Positions 8,045-17,768 of a stretch of DNA of 58,180 nucleotides are shown in pieces. Where the stretch lies: contig NZ_JACGCJ010000018.1 in NCBI RefSeq assembly GCF_021030645.1, forward strand, positions 1 to 58,180, written 5' to 3'. Made by a program: the position numbers and the translations under genes. The stretch is from Agrilactobacillus fermenti (lineage in GTDB: Bacteria > Bacillota > Bacilli > Lactobacillales > Lactobacillaceae). Position 1 is the stretch's first letter, and each line of letters opens with the position of its first letter. Below the pieces are notes generated by a model that worked only from the letters and a program-made list of their open reading frames with translations, searched no databases and had not been told where the DNA came from.

Positions 8045-9265
8045 TTAGGCCTCAAAATACGCTGGCAATAACTGTTCATAAATCGCAATAAAATCGAAAT
8101 ACATTTGTTTGGCAATACTCTCATTATCCTGATGCGGAGTGTCATTTCCTGGACCAAAGACCACATAATTAAAGTCCTGCTGATGATCGATCAAAAATTT
8201 AGAGGCATCCGTCCCGCCAGAGACCCCCATGGTCAAAATCTTATCTGCTGAAAAGGACATGCCGGTTGCTTGAGCAGCGCGTTCACCCTGGGCAATATCG
8301 GCAGCTGGTAGCTGTTGTTTGGCCATATAAGGTTCAGCGATTTGCTTGATCAATTGAATAATCTTAGCATTCTCTTTGCCAATAATTGGAACAATATCCA
8401 TATCAACTTTCAAGCCGACCGCACCATTTGTTTTTTGGTTATAGTCGGCAATGACAGCATTCATTGTTTTCAAAATCTCTGTATTTGGCAATTCTGGAAT
8501 CGTACGAATATTAATTTGAGCCGTCGCCAAACTTGTAATCGCATTGACTTGATTGCCGCCCTTAATGACATCGAGATTATATACCGTCTCACCTAAAACG
8601 GAGTTACGCTTATCTTGCATTAATGTCGTTACCTTGGCTTGAAGTTGGGCTAGAACATTCATTAAATGCTGCACGGCATTGTTCCCTAGTTTAGGCATGG
8701 AACTATGCGCAGCTTTGCCTTTTGAAGTAATGGTCAGGTCCAGCTCACCTTTATTGGCATAAACCGCCCGATACCCTGATGGTTCCGCAATTAACAAAGT
8801 ATCGACGTCTTTCATGAAGCCATCACTTGTTAATGTTTCTGCGCCAAGTTGTCCGACTTCTTCGCCTGCGGTGGCTAGTAATCGAATCGTCCCTTTAATT
8901 GGGACGTGTTTTTCTTTCAATTCGATCATTGCAATGATTAAAGCAGCGAGACCACTTTTCATATCGGTCACACCACGACCGTAAAGCAGATCCTCTTTCT
9001 GAGTTAACTTGAAGGGGTCTGTCTGCCAATTGTCACGGTCAACAGCTACCACATCCATATGTCCCGAAATCGCTAATATTGGTTTGCCTGACCCTAAAGT
9101 AGCCACTAAATTGGCTCGAGTATCATTGATCGGTCGAATTTCATTTTCAATGCCAGCTTGATCCAATAGGGTCTTTAAATACTGGGCTACTGTTAATTCA
9201 TGATCATTGACAGATTGAATTGAAATTAATTTCTCTAAAATCGCCATTTTTTGTTGTTCGTCCAT
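8045..9265 (-). CDS. M20-family ArgE/DapE-type deacylase (406 aa)
   Basis: Cytosolic zinc deacylase of the ArgE/DapE group, often annotated as succinyl-diaminopimelate desuccinylase. The metal ligand His is in SGHMDVVAVD, the bridging Asp in LLYGRGVTDMKSG, the catalytic and ligand Glu pair in AGEEVGQLGAE, and a further ligand Asp/Glu in LLIAEPSG. The C-terminal His is in DTPHQDNES. The dimerisation domain lies between (GKAAHSSMPKLG). The start ATG 9265 follows aaaggag. Whether it serves lysine/peptidoglycan synthesis or dipeptide/amidohydrolase use cannot be decided from sequence, so no symbol is given. Confidence 0.85.
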   Translation of the reverse strand: MDEQQKMAILEKLISIQSVNDHELTVAQYLKTLLDQAGIENEIRPINDTRANLVATLGSGKPILAISGHMDVVAVDRDNWQTDPFKLTQKEDLLYGRGVTDMKSGLAALIIAMIELKEKHVPIKGTIRLLATAGEEVGQLGAETLTSDGFMKDVDTLLIAEPSGYRAVYANKGELDLTITSKGKAAHSSMPKLGNNAVQHLMNVLAQLQAKVTTLMQDKRNSVLGETVYNLDVIKGGNQVNAITSLATAQINIRTIPELPNTEILKTMNAVIADYNQKTNGAVGLKVDMDIVPIIGKENAKIIQLIKQIAEPYMAKQQLPAADIAQGERAAQATGMSFSADKILTMGVSGGTDASKFLIDHQQDFNYVVFGPGNDTPHQDNESIAKQMYFDFIAIYEQLLPAYFEA

Positions 9266-9329
9266 CTATGCCACACTCCTTTTAAGTATATTTAAATGGT
9301 AGCACTTACAGAGAAAAGCGTAAAAAATA

Positions 9330-9366
9330 GAGGACAAAAACAAAACGTTAGTTTTGTTTCGCCCTC
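9330..9366 (-). terminator. efp terminator
   Basis: A hairpin with arms around caaaac-gtta-gttttg and an outer gagg/cctc pair lies directly after the efp stop. The acaaaac-ttagttttgt core recurs in the terminators at 17659 and 21928, so these hairpins appear related. Confidence 0.55.
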
Positions 9367-9399
9367 CACCTGTTAATTACAGCTATTTGGTATAATCAA

Positions 9400-9963
9400 T
9401 TATTTACCAGCACGTTTTTGATAGCTGCCATCAGTCGTGTTGATAACTAATTTGTCACCTGTTTCAATAAAATCAGGCACATTAACGACAAGGCCAGTTT
9501 CCAAAGTAGCTGGTTTACCAGAACCAGTTACCGTTGCACCCTTGATAGAAGGTTCAGTTTCAGTAACGGTCAACTCAACCGTTGTTGGTAATGTAACCCC
9601 GATAACTTCGGATTCATAGAATTCGATTTTGACATTTGTATTTTCCAACAAATATTTTAATTCATTTTCGATGACTTCAACTGGAATTTCATATTGTTCA
9701 TATGTTTCCAGATCCATGAAATAAGCAGTGTCATCTTGAGTGTATAAGTATTGTGCATCTTTAGTTTCAAGAATAGCTTGTTCTACTTTTTCACTTGGAC
9801 GCATAGTTGTCGTTACGGTCGAGCCAGAACGAATATCATAAAGCTTCATTTGCATTACGGTATTGCCCTTACCTGGTTTATGGTGGTTGCTTTCGATTAC
9901 TTTAATCAATTTGCCGTCTTTAACAAAAGCCATACCTGGTTTTAGGTTGATTGCTTCAAGCAT
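9400..9963 (-). CDS. efp: Elongation factor P (187 aa)
   Basis: Translation factor that relieves ribosome stalling at proline runs. Three beta-barrel domains are recognisable: the KOW-like N-terminal domain ([20 protein letters not shown]), the OB domain and the C-terminal OB domain ([18 protein letters not shown], then [11 protein letters not shown]). The modifiable loop reads [10 protein letters not shown], with Lys at position 33. The length matches bacterial EF-P. The start ATG 9963 follows agggag. It is transcribed alone, between the M20 deacylase and ndk. Confidence 0.97.
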   Translation of the reverse strand: MLEAINLKPGMAFVKDGKLIKVIESNHHKPGKGNTVMQMKLYDIRSGSTVTTTMRPSEKVEQAILETKDAQYLYTQDDTAYFMDLETYEQYEIPVEVIENELKYLLENTNVKIEFYESEVIGVTLPTTVELTVTETEPSIKGATVTGSGKPATLETGLVVNVPDFIETGDKLVINTTDGSYQKRAGK

Positions 9964-10148
9964 GTGTATTCTCCCTTTTGTTCTATAGAATAAAAAATAT
10001 ACCTAGAATATAATACCATAAAAAAACACCCTAAACCAATTTAGTCGGGATTTAGAGCCTTTATTTTCAGAAAATCGATAAAAATACTAGGATAATACGT
10101 CAAAGAAGTGTAACATATATTTCTAATAAGACTGGAAAGGAATTAGTT

Positions 10149-10562
10149 ATGACTGAAGAACAAACATTGATGCTTATTAAGCCAGATGGCGTAAAAAATA
10201 GCCACATTGGGGATGTCATTAGTCGGATCGAACATCGTAATTATGAAATTACCGCTATGAAAATGGTACAGGCCACCGAAAGTCAACTTCGTGAGCATTA
10301 TGCTGCTCTTGTAGATAAGCCTTTCTTTCCTAAAACGTTAAAATACATGCAATCTGGTCCAATTATTGCGATGATCATTAAGGGAACCAATGTAATTGCC
10401 GCAATTCGTGAAATGTCTGGTGCCACTGTGCCTAGTCAAGCTAGAAGCGGCACACTGCGGGGAGATTTTGCGCGGGAATGGCCAGATGGCACGATTCGAA
10501 ATTTAGTCCATACCTCTGATAGCCCGGAAAGTGCCCAACGTGAAATTGGGGTTTGGTTTTAA
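10149..10562 (+). CDS. ndk: Nucleoside diphosphate kinase (137 aa)
   Basis: Transfers the gamma-phosphate between nucleoside di- and triphosphates in the cytosol. The N-terminal MTEEQTLMLIKPDGVKN is the family start. RSGTLRGDFA and the phosphorylated His in NLVHTSDSPESA are present. Two family positions are unusual: the usual PGT before IRGDF is SGT here, and the usual HGSDS is HTSDS. The catalytic His, Arg and Lys are kept, so activity is expected. Start ATG 10149 follows ggaaagga. It converges with gpmA on a shared terminator. Confidence 0.92.
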   Translation: MTEEQTLMLIKPDGVKNSHIGDVISRIEHRNYEITAMKMVQATESQLREHYAALVDKPFFPKTLKYMQSGPIIAMIIKGTNVIAAIREMSGATVPSQARSGTLRGDFAREWPDGTIRNLVHTSDSPESAQREIGVWF

Positions 10563-10674
10563 ATTTAGAATGTACAGACTATTGATGGCCCTTTAAGTGA
10601 GGACAAACATTTAATTCTAAATAGGTCCCAAAAGAAGAGCCTGACGCACAGTTAAAATTCGAGCATTGGTATAT

Positions 10675-10708
10675 AAAAAGAGCGACCACAAAAGCGGTCG
10701 CTCTTTTT
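10675..10708. terminator. Bidirectional terminator between ndk and gpmA
   Basis: The perfect 13-base arms aaaaagagcgacc and ggtcgctcttttt with a short loop serve both convergent genes. Confidence 0.85.
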
Positions 10709-10724
10709 ATATTGTTTTTGACGA

Positions 10725-11417
10725 TTAGTCGTCTAACTTAGTCTTGTTTGTAACTTCCAATTTATCATTGAAGTCATATACCACTGGTTCTCCAGTAGCC
10801 ATTTCAAGATTCATAATATCTTCATCAGAAATGTTTTCGATGTATTTAGTCAAAGCACGTAATGAGTTACCATGAGCAGCGATGATGACGTTCTTACCAG
10901 CTAATAAGTCTGGAGCGATATGATCTTCCCAGAAAGGAATAACCCGTTCCAAAGTAACTTTCAAGTTTTCGCCGCCAGGAATGATCCGTGGATCTAAGTC
11001 AGCGTAACGGCGATCTTGTGCTGCTGAACCTTCGTCATCAGCCTTTAATAATGGTGGTAAAGTATCGTAAGAACGACGCCAGATATGAACTTGTTCGTCC
11101 CCATATTTTTCAGCGGTTTCTTTTTTGTTCAAGCCTTGTAATGCGCCGTAATGACGTTCATTCAAGCGCCATGTTTTCATTTCTGGAATCCAAAGTTGAC
11201 CAGATTCTTCCAAAGCATAGTGCAAAGTTTTGATTGCACGTGTCAATACAGATGTATAAGCTTGATCAAATTCAAGACCAGCTTCTTTGATCAATTGACC
11301 AGCTTTTTTGGCTTCTTCAACACCTTTTTCACTTAAATCAACGTCAACCCAACCCGTAAATTGGTTAGACAAGTTCCATTCGCTTTGACCGTGACGGATC
11401 AATACTAATTTTGCCAT
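10725..11417 (-). CDS. gpmA: 2,3-bisphosphoglycerate-dependent phosphoglycerate mutase
   Basis: Glycolytic enzyme interconverting 3- and 2-phosphoglycerate. The phosphohistidine motif [12 protein letters not shown] is at the start. [29 protein letters not shown] and the second His region [12 protein letters not shown] are all present. The length of 230 aa is usual. The start is placed at ATG 11417 ([10 protein letters not shown]), because the upstream TTG at 11426 adds residues foreign to the family and GAGG lies upstream of the ATG. Confidence 0.97.
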   Translation of the reverse strand: MAKLVLIRHGQSEWNLSNQFTGWVDVDLSEKGVEEAKKAGQLIKEAGLEFDQAYTSVLTRAIKTLHYALEESGQLWIPEMKTWRLNERHYGALQGLNKKETAEKYGDEQVHIWRRSYDTLPPLLKADDEGSAAQDRRYADLDPRIIPGGENLKVTLERVIPFWEDHIAPDLLAGKNVIIAAHGNSLRALTKYIENISDEDIMNLEMATGEPVVYDFNDKLEVTNKTKLDD

Positions 11418-11502
11418 AAAGAGCAATACCTCACTTGTATTATTTTTTTCAAGTTACATTTTACACTTATTTACAGAAAATATATAGTCATTTCTTTACT
11501 TT

Positions 11503-11600
11503 CCACGAGGCTGGGATAAATTTACCATTTTACTTTCTGTCCACCATTTCTCGCAACCCTTGTTAGTGCTCGGTCGCTGATCGCCTTTTGTCACACTCTG
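11503..11600 (-). repeat. Dispersed repeat, copy 1
   Basis: Read on the minus strand this stretch aligns with 21787-21870: cagagtg-gacaaaaggcg, then cagcg, gagcac-aacaag, and gaaaaatggtggac or its close variant. It fills the gap between gpmA and the GNAT gene. Partial copies of the same family lie at 18695-18711, 32706-32740 and 40262-40292. Confidence 0.55.
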
Positions 11601-11603
11601 TTC

Positions 11604-12065
11604 CTACGAGTCCACCTCACGAATATAATGGATCAGGCGCCCGGCTTCGCGAAAACCCAAATACTCATGGAACTTTTGTGAAGATATGTTATCCAAAGTC
11701 ACATCACTGCCAATTTCAGAAATATTTTGGGTACTCGCCCATTTAAAGCCGGCTTCAACTAATTTGTAGCCAATATGCTGGCGGCGAAACATTTCCAAAA
11801 CAAAGATACCTTCCAGATAGGCCACCGGCGAAGTAGTGGCTCCAGTAACGGAATCATAACGCAAACCAAATTCACTATAACCCACAGCATTATCGCCTTG
11901 CAGTGCAATAAAGAACGCACGATCATGTAACATCAAGTTTTCTTGAATATTAACGACAAGGTCCTGATAAGCAACATTCTGCCATAAGCGATGTTGCAGA
12001 CGAGCAAGTTCTCTTGCCTTATCATTTGTCACTTTCGTGATTTTGATCGGTAAATTTTGCATCAT
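11604..12065 (-). CDS. GNAT acetyltransferase, AAC(6')-like (153 aa)
   Basis: Acetyl-CoA-dependent N-acetyltransferase. The acetyl-CoA loop is in FVLEMFRRQHIGYKLVEAGF, and the C-terminal SDVTLDNISSQKFHEYLGF is a pattern shared by aminoglycoside 6'-N-acetyltransferases and their housekeeping relatives. The substrate cannot be told. The gene overlaps the end of the upstream permease gene by 44 bases and is likely cotranscribed with it. Start ATG 12065 or the next codon (12062). Confidence 0.75.
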   Translation of the reverse strand: MMQNLPIKITKVTNDKARELARLQHRLWQNVAYQDLVVNIQENLMLHDRAFFIALQGDNAVGYSEFGLRYDSVTGATTSPVAYLEGIFVLEMFRRQHIGYKLVEAGFKWASTQNISEIGSDVTLDNISSQKFHEYLGFREAGRLIHYIREVDS

Positions 12066-13140
12066 TATCCCCCTTACTATTCCGGCTGAAGTGATGAAAA
12101 TGTAAACGCTGGCTCACGCCACTGGTACCACCCTTGATCGCTTTGACACCAAGGATATCAAGAAAGAAAGTAAAAATTGGAATACCCACGATCAGACCCC
12201 AAGTCCCAAATAAACGCTCAGACGCCAACAATACCACAAACGTGAAGAATACCGGTAATTGAGTCCGGCTAGACATAAATTTAGGATTGAGTATATAAGC
12301 TTCAATAATGTGGATCACAATGATCATGATCAAAATATAAACAATATAACGAAATCCACCAACAGTATAGGCTACAAAAGAAAGTGGTACCAACGAAATC
12401 ATAACACCAGCTACTGGAATTAGCGATAGGAAGAACACCATCACTGCTAACGGCGCTAAACTTGGCATGCGCATAAAGCTCAAGGTAATCGTCGTCAACG
12501 TGGTATTTACAATTGCAATCAATAATTGTGCTTCAAGAACCACGCCAAACGTATTGACGAACTTCTGACCAAAAAAGTAAATATCCTCAAAGAACCAGCC
12601 AAAGTCGCTCTTGATAAATAGACGGCCGAAACGATTCAATTGATCCACTTCAATTGAATAGAAAAAACTAAGAATAAATGAAACCACAAAAGTAACACCG
12701 GCGCCACCAATATTCGTAATATATTGGAAGATCTGACTAATACTACTGCGAATCTGAGCATTTAAGTTTAATCGCTGGATCCACTGCGCAACTAGCCTTA
12801 AGATTTCATTGGAATCCACATCTGGACGTTCATAGAATTCGAAAACTAAATGAAATAGCTTGAAGAATTGCCGCAATAAAATCGGGACGTAATGAGAAAT
12901 GACGATATATATCCCGCCAATGATCAATATATACACTGGAATTACAACTACCCCTGGACGAATCCGCGGCAGCTTGCGTTGGACCCAACGAATTAAATGA
13001 ACCATTAAAAAAGTAAAGATGAACGTCAATAGTAATGTACTCATGACACCGCGAACGAGCCAGAGTAAAAAGATAATCAAGGCTAAGACGGTAAAACGGC
13101 GAACTCTGAGATTCGCAACAAAACGATCATATAAATTCAA
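12022..13140 (-). CDS. AI-2E transporter-family membrane protein
   Basis: Polytopic membrane protein of the AI-2E/PerM/YdiK family with about seven to eight hydrophobic segments. The first two flank a basic loop (RWVQRKLPRIRPGVV), and the C-terminal block with SLIPVAGVMISLVPLSF and LILFWG-like GLIVGIPIFTFFLDILGV is characteristic. Members act as permeases, some as Na+/H+ antiporters; the substrate here is unknown. The start is set at TTG 13140 because GGAGG lies 6 bases upstream. The longer TTG start at 13185 would put that ribosome site inside the gene. The 3' end overlaps the GNAT gene. Confidence 0.8.
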   Translation of the reverse strand: MNLYDRFVANLRVRRFTVLALIIFLLWLVRGVMSTLLLTFIFTFLMVHLIRWVQRKLPRIRPGVVVIPVYILIIGGIYIVISHYVPILLRQFFKLFHLVFEFYERPDVDSNEILRLVAQWIQRLNLNAQIRSSISQIFQYITNIGGAGVTFVVSFILSFFYSIEVDQLNRFGRLFIKSDFGWFFEDIYFFGQKFVNTFGVVLEAQLLIAIVNTTLTTITLSFMRMPSLAPLAVMVFFLSLIPVAGVMISLVPLSFVAYTVGGFRYIVYILIMIIVIHIIEAYILNPKFMSSRTQLPVFFTFVVLLASERLFGTWGLIVGIPIFTFFLDILGVKAIKGGTSGVSQRLHFHHFSRNSKGDNDAKFTDQNHESDK

Positions 13141-13198
13141 AAATAAACCTCCAGAGCGTACTGCAATAGATTTTTGACTGTACAAAGCCGCTTTTCAA

Positions 13199-14662
13199 CT
13201 AAGGATTCAACTGAACACGCAACTGTGGCACACCTAATGTGACATCAGCCATTTTCATCCAAGTGACCGTGGCAGAATCTGAATCCGGTTGATGTAATAA
13301 GTATAACTGATTATCTAAGGAACCGAACACTAATAAATCCCCACTTTCAGTCGAAATAACAGCTGAGCCTGACTGGTTGCTAGCTGGTGACACCGCAAAA
13401 ACATAGTTCATCTGCGGCTGCTGTGAACCATCCTTGGCCACACCCTTATAATCGCTAGGCTGTTGTGTGACGCCAAAACTGCCAGAAAAGTTCACACCCA
13501 TATCACCAACGCGATCGCGATTATTGTCAGACATGGCCGCCACAACCTGCATCAAGGCCTTATTGCTTTGGATTGGCGTCTGCTTCCAATCATTATATTG
13601 TTTCACAGCCGCCTGATAGATCTCCGGCAACGAAATTTGAGTGTTATCGGTTTTTGTAAGGCTGGTGTAAGGCTGATTCTGTGGCTGGTCTGCATTAGGC
13701 CAAGGTTCATAGTCCTTAGAGAAGAAATGATATTCGTTACCTTGATGTTCAATTCTGGAACGCGCTAACCCGATATTGTCACCGGTATACAAAGCAATTT
13801 TTTGTGGTAAAGGCTTGTCGGGATCTTGACCATGGACATAGTACGAAATTCGCAAGAGATTCTTAGGTACCAAATAATACTTTCCATATAAGTAGGCAAT
13901 TTGTCCGGTAGATACCTCATAATAGGCCACATCAGGATTATCGTCCGTTTGATTTTTTTGTTGCACCGCATGCACCGAAATCGAGTTTTGATATGTGCCA
14001 TCTGCATTAAGTGTAATTTGCCCATAAGCACGGCTTTGTCCAACCATAGACCGGTAAGCATAGTTACCCACATCTGCTTGATTGGTTATCGGCTTGGCAT
14101 TCTTTTTAGGGTCGGCTACAAAATCCATTAAGCGCGTCGTAATATCCTTAGGCTGTGGCTTAACTTTCTTTTGCGGCTGTTTTTTGCTGATTGACGTGCC
14201 GCCGTTATCACTACCATCTTGCTTCAACTGAGCTAAATGCCAGTTTTTTTGACCATCAAAACTGACTTGATAGCCTTTCATTTTTTTCTTGTTTAAAGTT
14301 TCAGACATGGCTTTACCGATTTTAAGTACCATTGCCCGATCACTCGTATGAATCACAATTTCTTTGCCCGTTTGATGTAATGAAAACTTGGGATTCGCAA
14401 AATTTTTATCTACCCGATTCTCACCACCGGGGGCCCCGATCTCATCGATATCTTTGACGGTCACCGTTTTATTGCTCAGAAATTGTAAAGAAATGACGCT
14501 ATGTGTGCCTTCTCCTCGGTATAGATACCAAATTGGTTTCGCTGTCGTAATTTTTTTTAAGGTTGTGTCCTTTGCCTTTGAATTAGACTGATTATGACTA
14601 CAACCGGTCAACACTAACAAACAGACAATCATTATCCCCATCAAACGCCAAAAAAAACGCAC
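13199..14662 (-). CDS. Secreted lipoprotein of unknown function (487 aa)
   Basis: Signal peptide of lipoprotein type: RRL-like basic start, hydrophobic core (LMGIMIVCLLV) and lipobox LTGC with Cys at residue 21. The mature part begins with a Ser/Asn/Lys linker. No domain is recognised. The middle (about 105-175) is Lys/Gln-rich, the rest mixed beta-like, with a conserved-looking stretch from DNNRDRVGDMGVNFSG to the end. Start GTG 14662 follows ggagg. It precedes the AI-2E permease on the same strand by 58 bases and may share its transcript. Confidence 0.65.
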   Translation of the reverse strand: MRFFWRLMGIMIVCLLVLTGCSHNQSNSKAKDTTLKKITTAKPIWYLYRGEGTHSVISLQFLSNKTVTVKDIDEIGAPGGENRVDKNFANPKFSLHQTGKEIVIHTSDRAMVLKIGKAMSETLNKKKMKGYQVSFDGQKNWHLAQLKQDGSDNGGTSISKKQPQKKVKPQPKDITTRLMDFVADPKKNAKPITNQADVGNYAYRSMVGQSRAYGQITLNADGTYQNSISVHAVQQKNQTDDNPDVAYYEVSTGQIAYLYGKYYLVPKNLLRISYYVHGQDPDKPLPQKIALYTGDNIGLARSRIEHQGNEYHFFSKDYEPWPNADQPQNQPYTSLTKTDNTQISLPEIYQAAVKQYNDWKQTPIQSNKALMQVVAAMSDNNRDRVGDMGVNFSGSFGVTQQPSDYKGVAKDGSQQPQMNYVFAVSPASNQSGSAVISTESGDLLVFGSLDNQLYLLHQPDSDSATVTWMKMADVTLGVPQLRVQLNP

Positions 14663-14821
14663 AATAAATCCTCCTTGAAAATCATCTAAACCAATTATAC
14701 GCTTGCCGATCCAATTAATTCTGCCAATTAAAGATATAATTTATATCAAAATTGCAAAAATCACCAAAAAGAATTACGTTTAATTTAAATAAAAATATTA
14801 AGGAATTATTATTTGTTGCAG

Positions 14822-14882
14822 TATAATTATTAGCATCATAGAGAGTGAGACAAAAGGTGTTGCCTTTTGGAACACGTTTAGA
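14822..14882 (+). promoter_or_regulatory. -10 box and dispersed motif before the WxL gene
   Basis: TATAAT at 14822-14827 is a likely -10. From 14841 to 14880 runs gagtgagacaaaagg, then tgccttttggaacacgttta. The same tgccttttggaacacgttta string appears (complement) at 17724-17764 and, with one change, at 21877-21906. The motif would lie in the 5' leader of the transcript. Confidence 0.45.
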
Positions 14883-14927
14883 CTTAAAGTTCTTCGTAAA
14901 CACATATTTTGGGGAGGAAGCATACTA

Positions 14928-17627
14928 ATGAAAAAAATGGGGCTTATGCTTTCATGCTTATTTGTTTTACTGCTTTCATTATTTTTCACCGATACACCGA
15001 TACAAGCAGCACAAACATTACCAAATAATCCATTGGCCAGCTTAACGACGTCAAAAGCTAACACTGACACCTTGCCAAAACAATCTGTGTTAGCAACGCT
15101 ATTGGATTCAGAAACGATTACACCCCCAGTAGTGGGTCCCATACCTTATCCAAGTTTTGCCAATTTTTTTGCCAGCTTGAATGTTAACTATACCGATTAC
15201 GGTAGTACTCACTTCAAAATTTTTTATAATATGCATTCCACTTGGCGGGTTTATCCATATAATGAGCTCAGATCTCAACTTGGGGGTTTTTATATTATTC
15301 TACCAGCCTCTATTACTGCTGACGGTGGACTTACCGCGATGCAGAAGGCTGCTGATGACTATGTTACCCAGTTAAAATCCGATGGGGTTACGATTGATAA
15401 TATCAAAGTCTATCAGCTTTCAAAACTAAAATCGACGATTGATGGTACCGATTATTATCGTGACGTTTTTTATTTTAGACCCAATGATGGCGCAACGAAT
15501 ACAACAGCGCCACCAGACCCAGATATTAGTACAGAACCCAGGGATCGCTTACCCATCATTATTCCTATTAAAACGGACAGTGACGCTGCCACAACACCAG
15601 CCAAAATTCAAATCAATGGCTCACCAAATGACAGTAAGAAAGATACATCAACAGCTAATATTTCAGCTGACTTAAACAAATACGGTGTGCTTTTCGGAGG
15701 TACCAATGATTCAGCTTATGATGACCAAACTTATAATTATGCTGCCGTATTAAGTTCACAACTCGGCTTGCAAAATGCACCAGATCAATATCTAGTTTCA
15801 GCAACCAGTCATTTATTTACCCAGTACGCAACCTACAGCCATATTTTAGTTTATGACATATACAAAATTGTTGATGGTAGCAACCCAGATCAGCCAAACA
15901 ATATAGGCTATCTGTACTCCCCCGAAGGAAAAGATGGCACGACCTATAGTCGTGTGGGTCTCGTAGATACATTGGCAAATATCAAAGCACACGACCCTGG
16001 TCTAGACACAAGTCCCTACGATCCAAACAATATCCAAATCAGTAGTGGACAGCTCACAGATACAAAAGTCAAGTTAATACCCAGCAACTTTACTGTGCCT
16101 TCAAATGACTCTTCTCCAGCCACGGCCGTCCCTGGCACAACCTATACGATTACGCTTAACAAGCATCCAGCGGGCAAACGTGTAGCAATCAAATATCAAA
16201 GCTATGATGGCACGACTATTGCATCAGATCAATCTTTGACTAGCACTGATCCCCCACTTGGCAGTGCCTATACTTTTACCAAAGAGCAGCAGATTGATTA
16301 CGGTTTGAAGAAAGCACCTGAAGGTTATACTCTGCTGAGTGTTACCTATCCAGATGGCACCATCTTAAAAGCTAGCGATATAGATACAGATGCGGCGCTG
16401 ACGGCCAATAATTTCCAAACTAATTACTCAGGTACGATCACCAATAAGGATCAAACTGTTATCTTTAAGTATGCCCCCCTTGTTGGCAAAGTTGATTTAA
16501 AAATTGGCCTAACCGATGGTAGTGTGGTTGGACCACTTGTGTCGGCAGCTAGTTCATTTTTAGCTTATCGAGATAGTTCCAGTCTTATGTTCTCTAATAA
16601 GTACACTTATCAAGAGTTGTTTTCAAAATTATATATATCTGGTGAAAATTCACCGACACTTGTGGATTTAGTCGTTGATGGCAGCAAATATACTAATGGT
16701 ATCTGGGATAAAGCCGAATTAGAAAGTGCTTTGAATTTGACAGATGCAGAAATCCCAATGGTCACTAATTTACTGGATAAATTTGAAGATGCCACTTTAA
16801 ATACACCGCAATTTGAAGACCTTCAGAAAGAAAAAATTGTCTTTAATAGTTACGGGCAAGTCATCACAAAAACCATACCTTTCACAAAAAATGACTCACA
16901 TATCACGATTCAGTACCTCTATGGTGATGGTCCCAAGAAAGGACAAAAAGCGGCAGATGACCGCTTAGTGAGTGGGTTAAGTCACGTGACGCCAGACCCG
17001 GTCACGATCAATAGTCCTGAAATCACTGGCTATACTCCTGATCAAAGCAAAGTCATAATCAGCTTTACCGGTCAGACTAAGACAGTTAAGGTTTATTACT
17101 ACAGTAGGCAAAGTTTGCAATTGACAGTCCCTAAAAAAATCGACTTTGGGAAACGGACACTGCCAAATGTATCAAGTGACCTATTAACGTATTTGCCCCA
17201 AACGATCGATCAAAATTTAGAAGTCGACCAACAAACATTAATGCCCGAATCTAGCGCTTTAAACTATCAACTGCCCTGGCAATTAACCGCTACAGCAAGT
17301 GATCAGCTCACCCAAACGGGCAGCTCTAAAACGATCGGTGCATCGCCAATTCACTACTGGCACGAAAATACAGACGTCCAATTAACTGCCAATCAGCCAG
17401 CCTTGATCATGCAAGATGCGGGTACTAAGAATATTTCAGAAAATTGGCTAAAATCAAAAAATACTGGGTCAATTGCAGCTGCTGATGATAAAAGTGTCCT
17501 TACCAACGACCAAGCATCTGGCATTGCCCTGCAATTTGTAAATGACAATAACCATACACAAATTTTAGGTAATGGCAAGGCTTATGTGGGTACTATTGAC
17601 TGGCAGCTATCTTTAGCGCCTCATTAA
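14928..17627 (+). CDS. Large secreted WxL-type protein with MucBP-like repeats (899 aa)
   Basis: Cell-wall protein. Residues 1-27 are a signal peptide ending PIQAAQ. Residues 30-400 are unassigned. MucBP-like modules lie at about 413-520 (VAIKYQSYDGTTIASDQSL through TVIFKYAP) and 660-730 (ITIQYLYGDGPKKG through KVYYYSRQS). The C-terminal 165 residues form a WxL domain that opens LTVPKKIDFGKRTL, has a first WxL motif (LPWQLTATAS) and ends with the second (GTIDWQLSLAPH). WxL domains bind peptidoglycan non-covalently (family knowledge). Start ATG 14928 follows ggggagg. Adhesion or mucin/plant-polymer binding is plausible but not shown. Confidence 0.8.
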   Translation: MKKMGLMLSCLFVLLLSLFFTDTPIQAAQTLPNNPLASLTTSKANTDTLPKQSVLATLLDSETITPPVVGPIPYPSFANFFASLNVNYTDYGSTHFKIFYNMHSTWRVYPYNELRSQLGGFYIILPASITADGGLTAMQKAADDYVTQLKSDGVTIDNIKVYQLSKLKSTIDGTDYYRDVFYFRPNDGATNTTAPPDPDISTEPRDRLPIIIPIKTDSDAATTPAKIQINGSPNDSKKDTSTANISADLNKYGVLFGGTNDSAYDDQTYNYAAVLSSQLGLQNAPDQYLVSATSHLFTQYATYSHILVYDIYKIVDGSNPDQPNNIGYLYSPEGKDGTTYSRVGLVDTLANIKAHDPGLDTSPYDPNNIQISSGQLTDTKVKLIPSNFTVPSNDSSPATAVPGTTYTITLNKHPAGKRVAIKYQSYDGTTIASDQSLTSTDPPLGSAYTFTKEQQIDYGLKKAPEGYTLLSVTYPDGTILKASDIDTDAALTANNFQTNYSGTITNKDQTVIFKYAPLVGKVDLKIGLTDGSVVGPLVSAASSFLAYRDSSSLMFSNKYTYQELFSKLYISGENSPTLVDLVVDGSKYTNGIWDKAELESALNLTDAEIPMVTNLLDKFEDATLNTPQFEDLQKEKIVFNSYGQVITKTIPFTKNDSHITIQYLYGDGPKKGQKAADDRLVSGLSHVTPDPVTINSPEITGYTPDQSKVIISFTGQTKTVKVYYYSRQSLQLTVPKKIDFGKRTLPNVSSDLLTYLPQTIDQNLEVDQQTLMPESSALNYQLPWQLTATASDQLTQTGSSKTIGASPIHYWHENTDVQLTANQPALIMQDAGTKNISENWLKSKNTGSIAAADDKSVLTNDQASGIALQFVNDNNHTQILGNGKAYVGTIDWQLSLAPH

Positions 17628-17658
17628 TTTCTATATTCAGAATCAGTTATAACTAAAA

Positions 17659-17704
17659 ACAGGTGGCTGAAGACAAAACTAATGCTTTGTCTTCAACCAC
17701 CTGT
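17659..17704. terminator. Bidirectional terminator
   Basis: Long hairpin with outer arms acaggtgg/ccacctgt and inner arms gaagacaaa/tttgtcttc between two convergent genes. The inner core resembles the hairpins at 9330 and 21928. Confidence 0.75.
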
Positions 17705-17723
17705 TAATTACGAATAATTTTGG

Positions 17724-17764
17724 TTTAAACGTGTTCCAAAAGGCAAAGCCCCTTGTTTCACTCT
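17724..17764 (-). repeat. Dispersed motif copy (tgccttttggaacacgttta)
   Basis: Reverse complement of the leader motif at 14841-14880, including the gagtgaaacaag lead-in. It lies next to the terminator and just outside the coiled-coil protein gene. Confidence 0.5.
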
Positions 17765-17768
17765 GATG

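Noticed and set aside
12022-13185. Longer start of the AI-2E-family gene at 13185
   Set aside because: The GGAGG site lies inside this extension, directly before TTG 13140.
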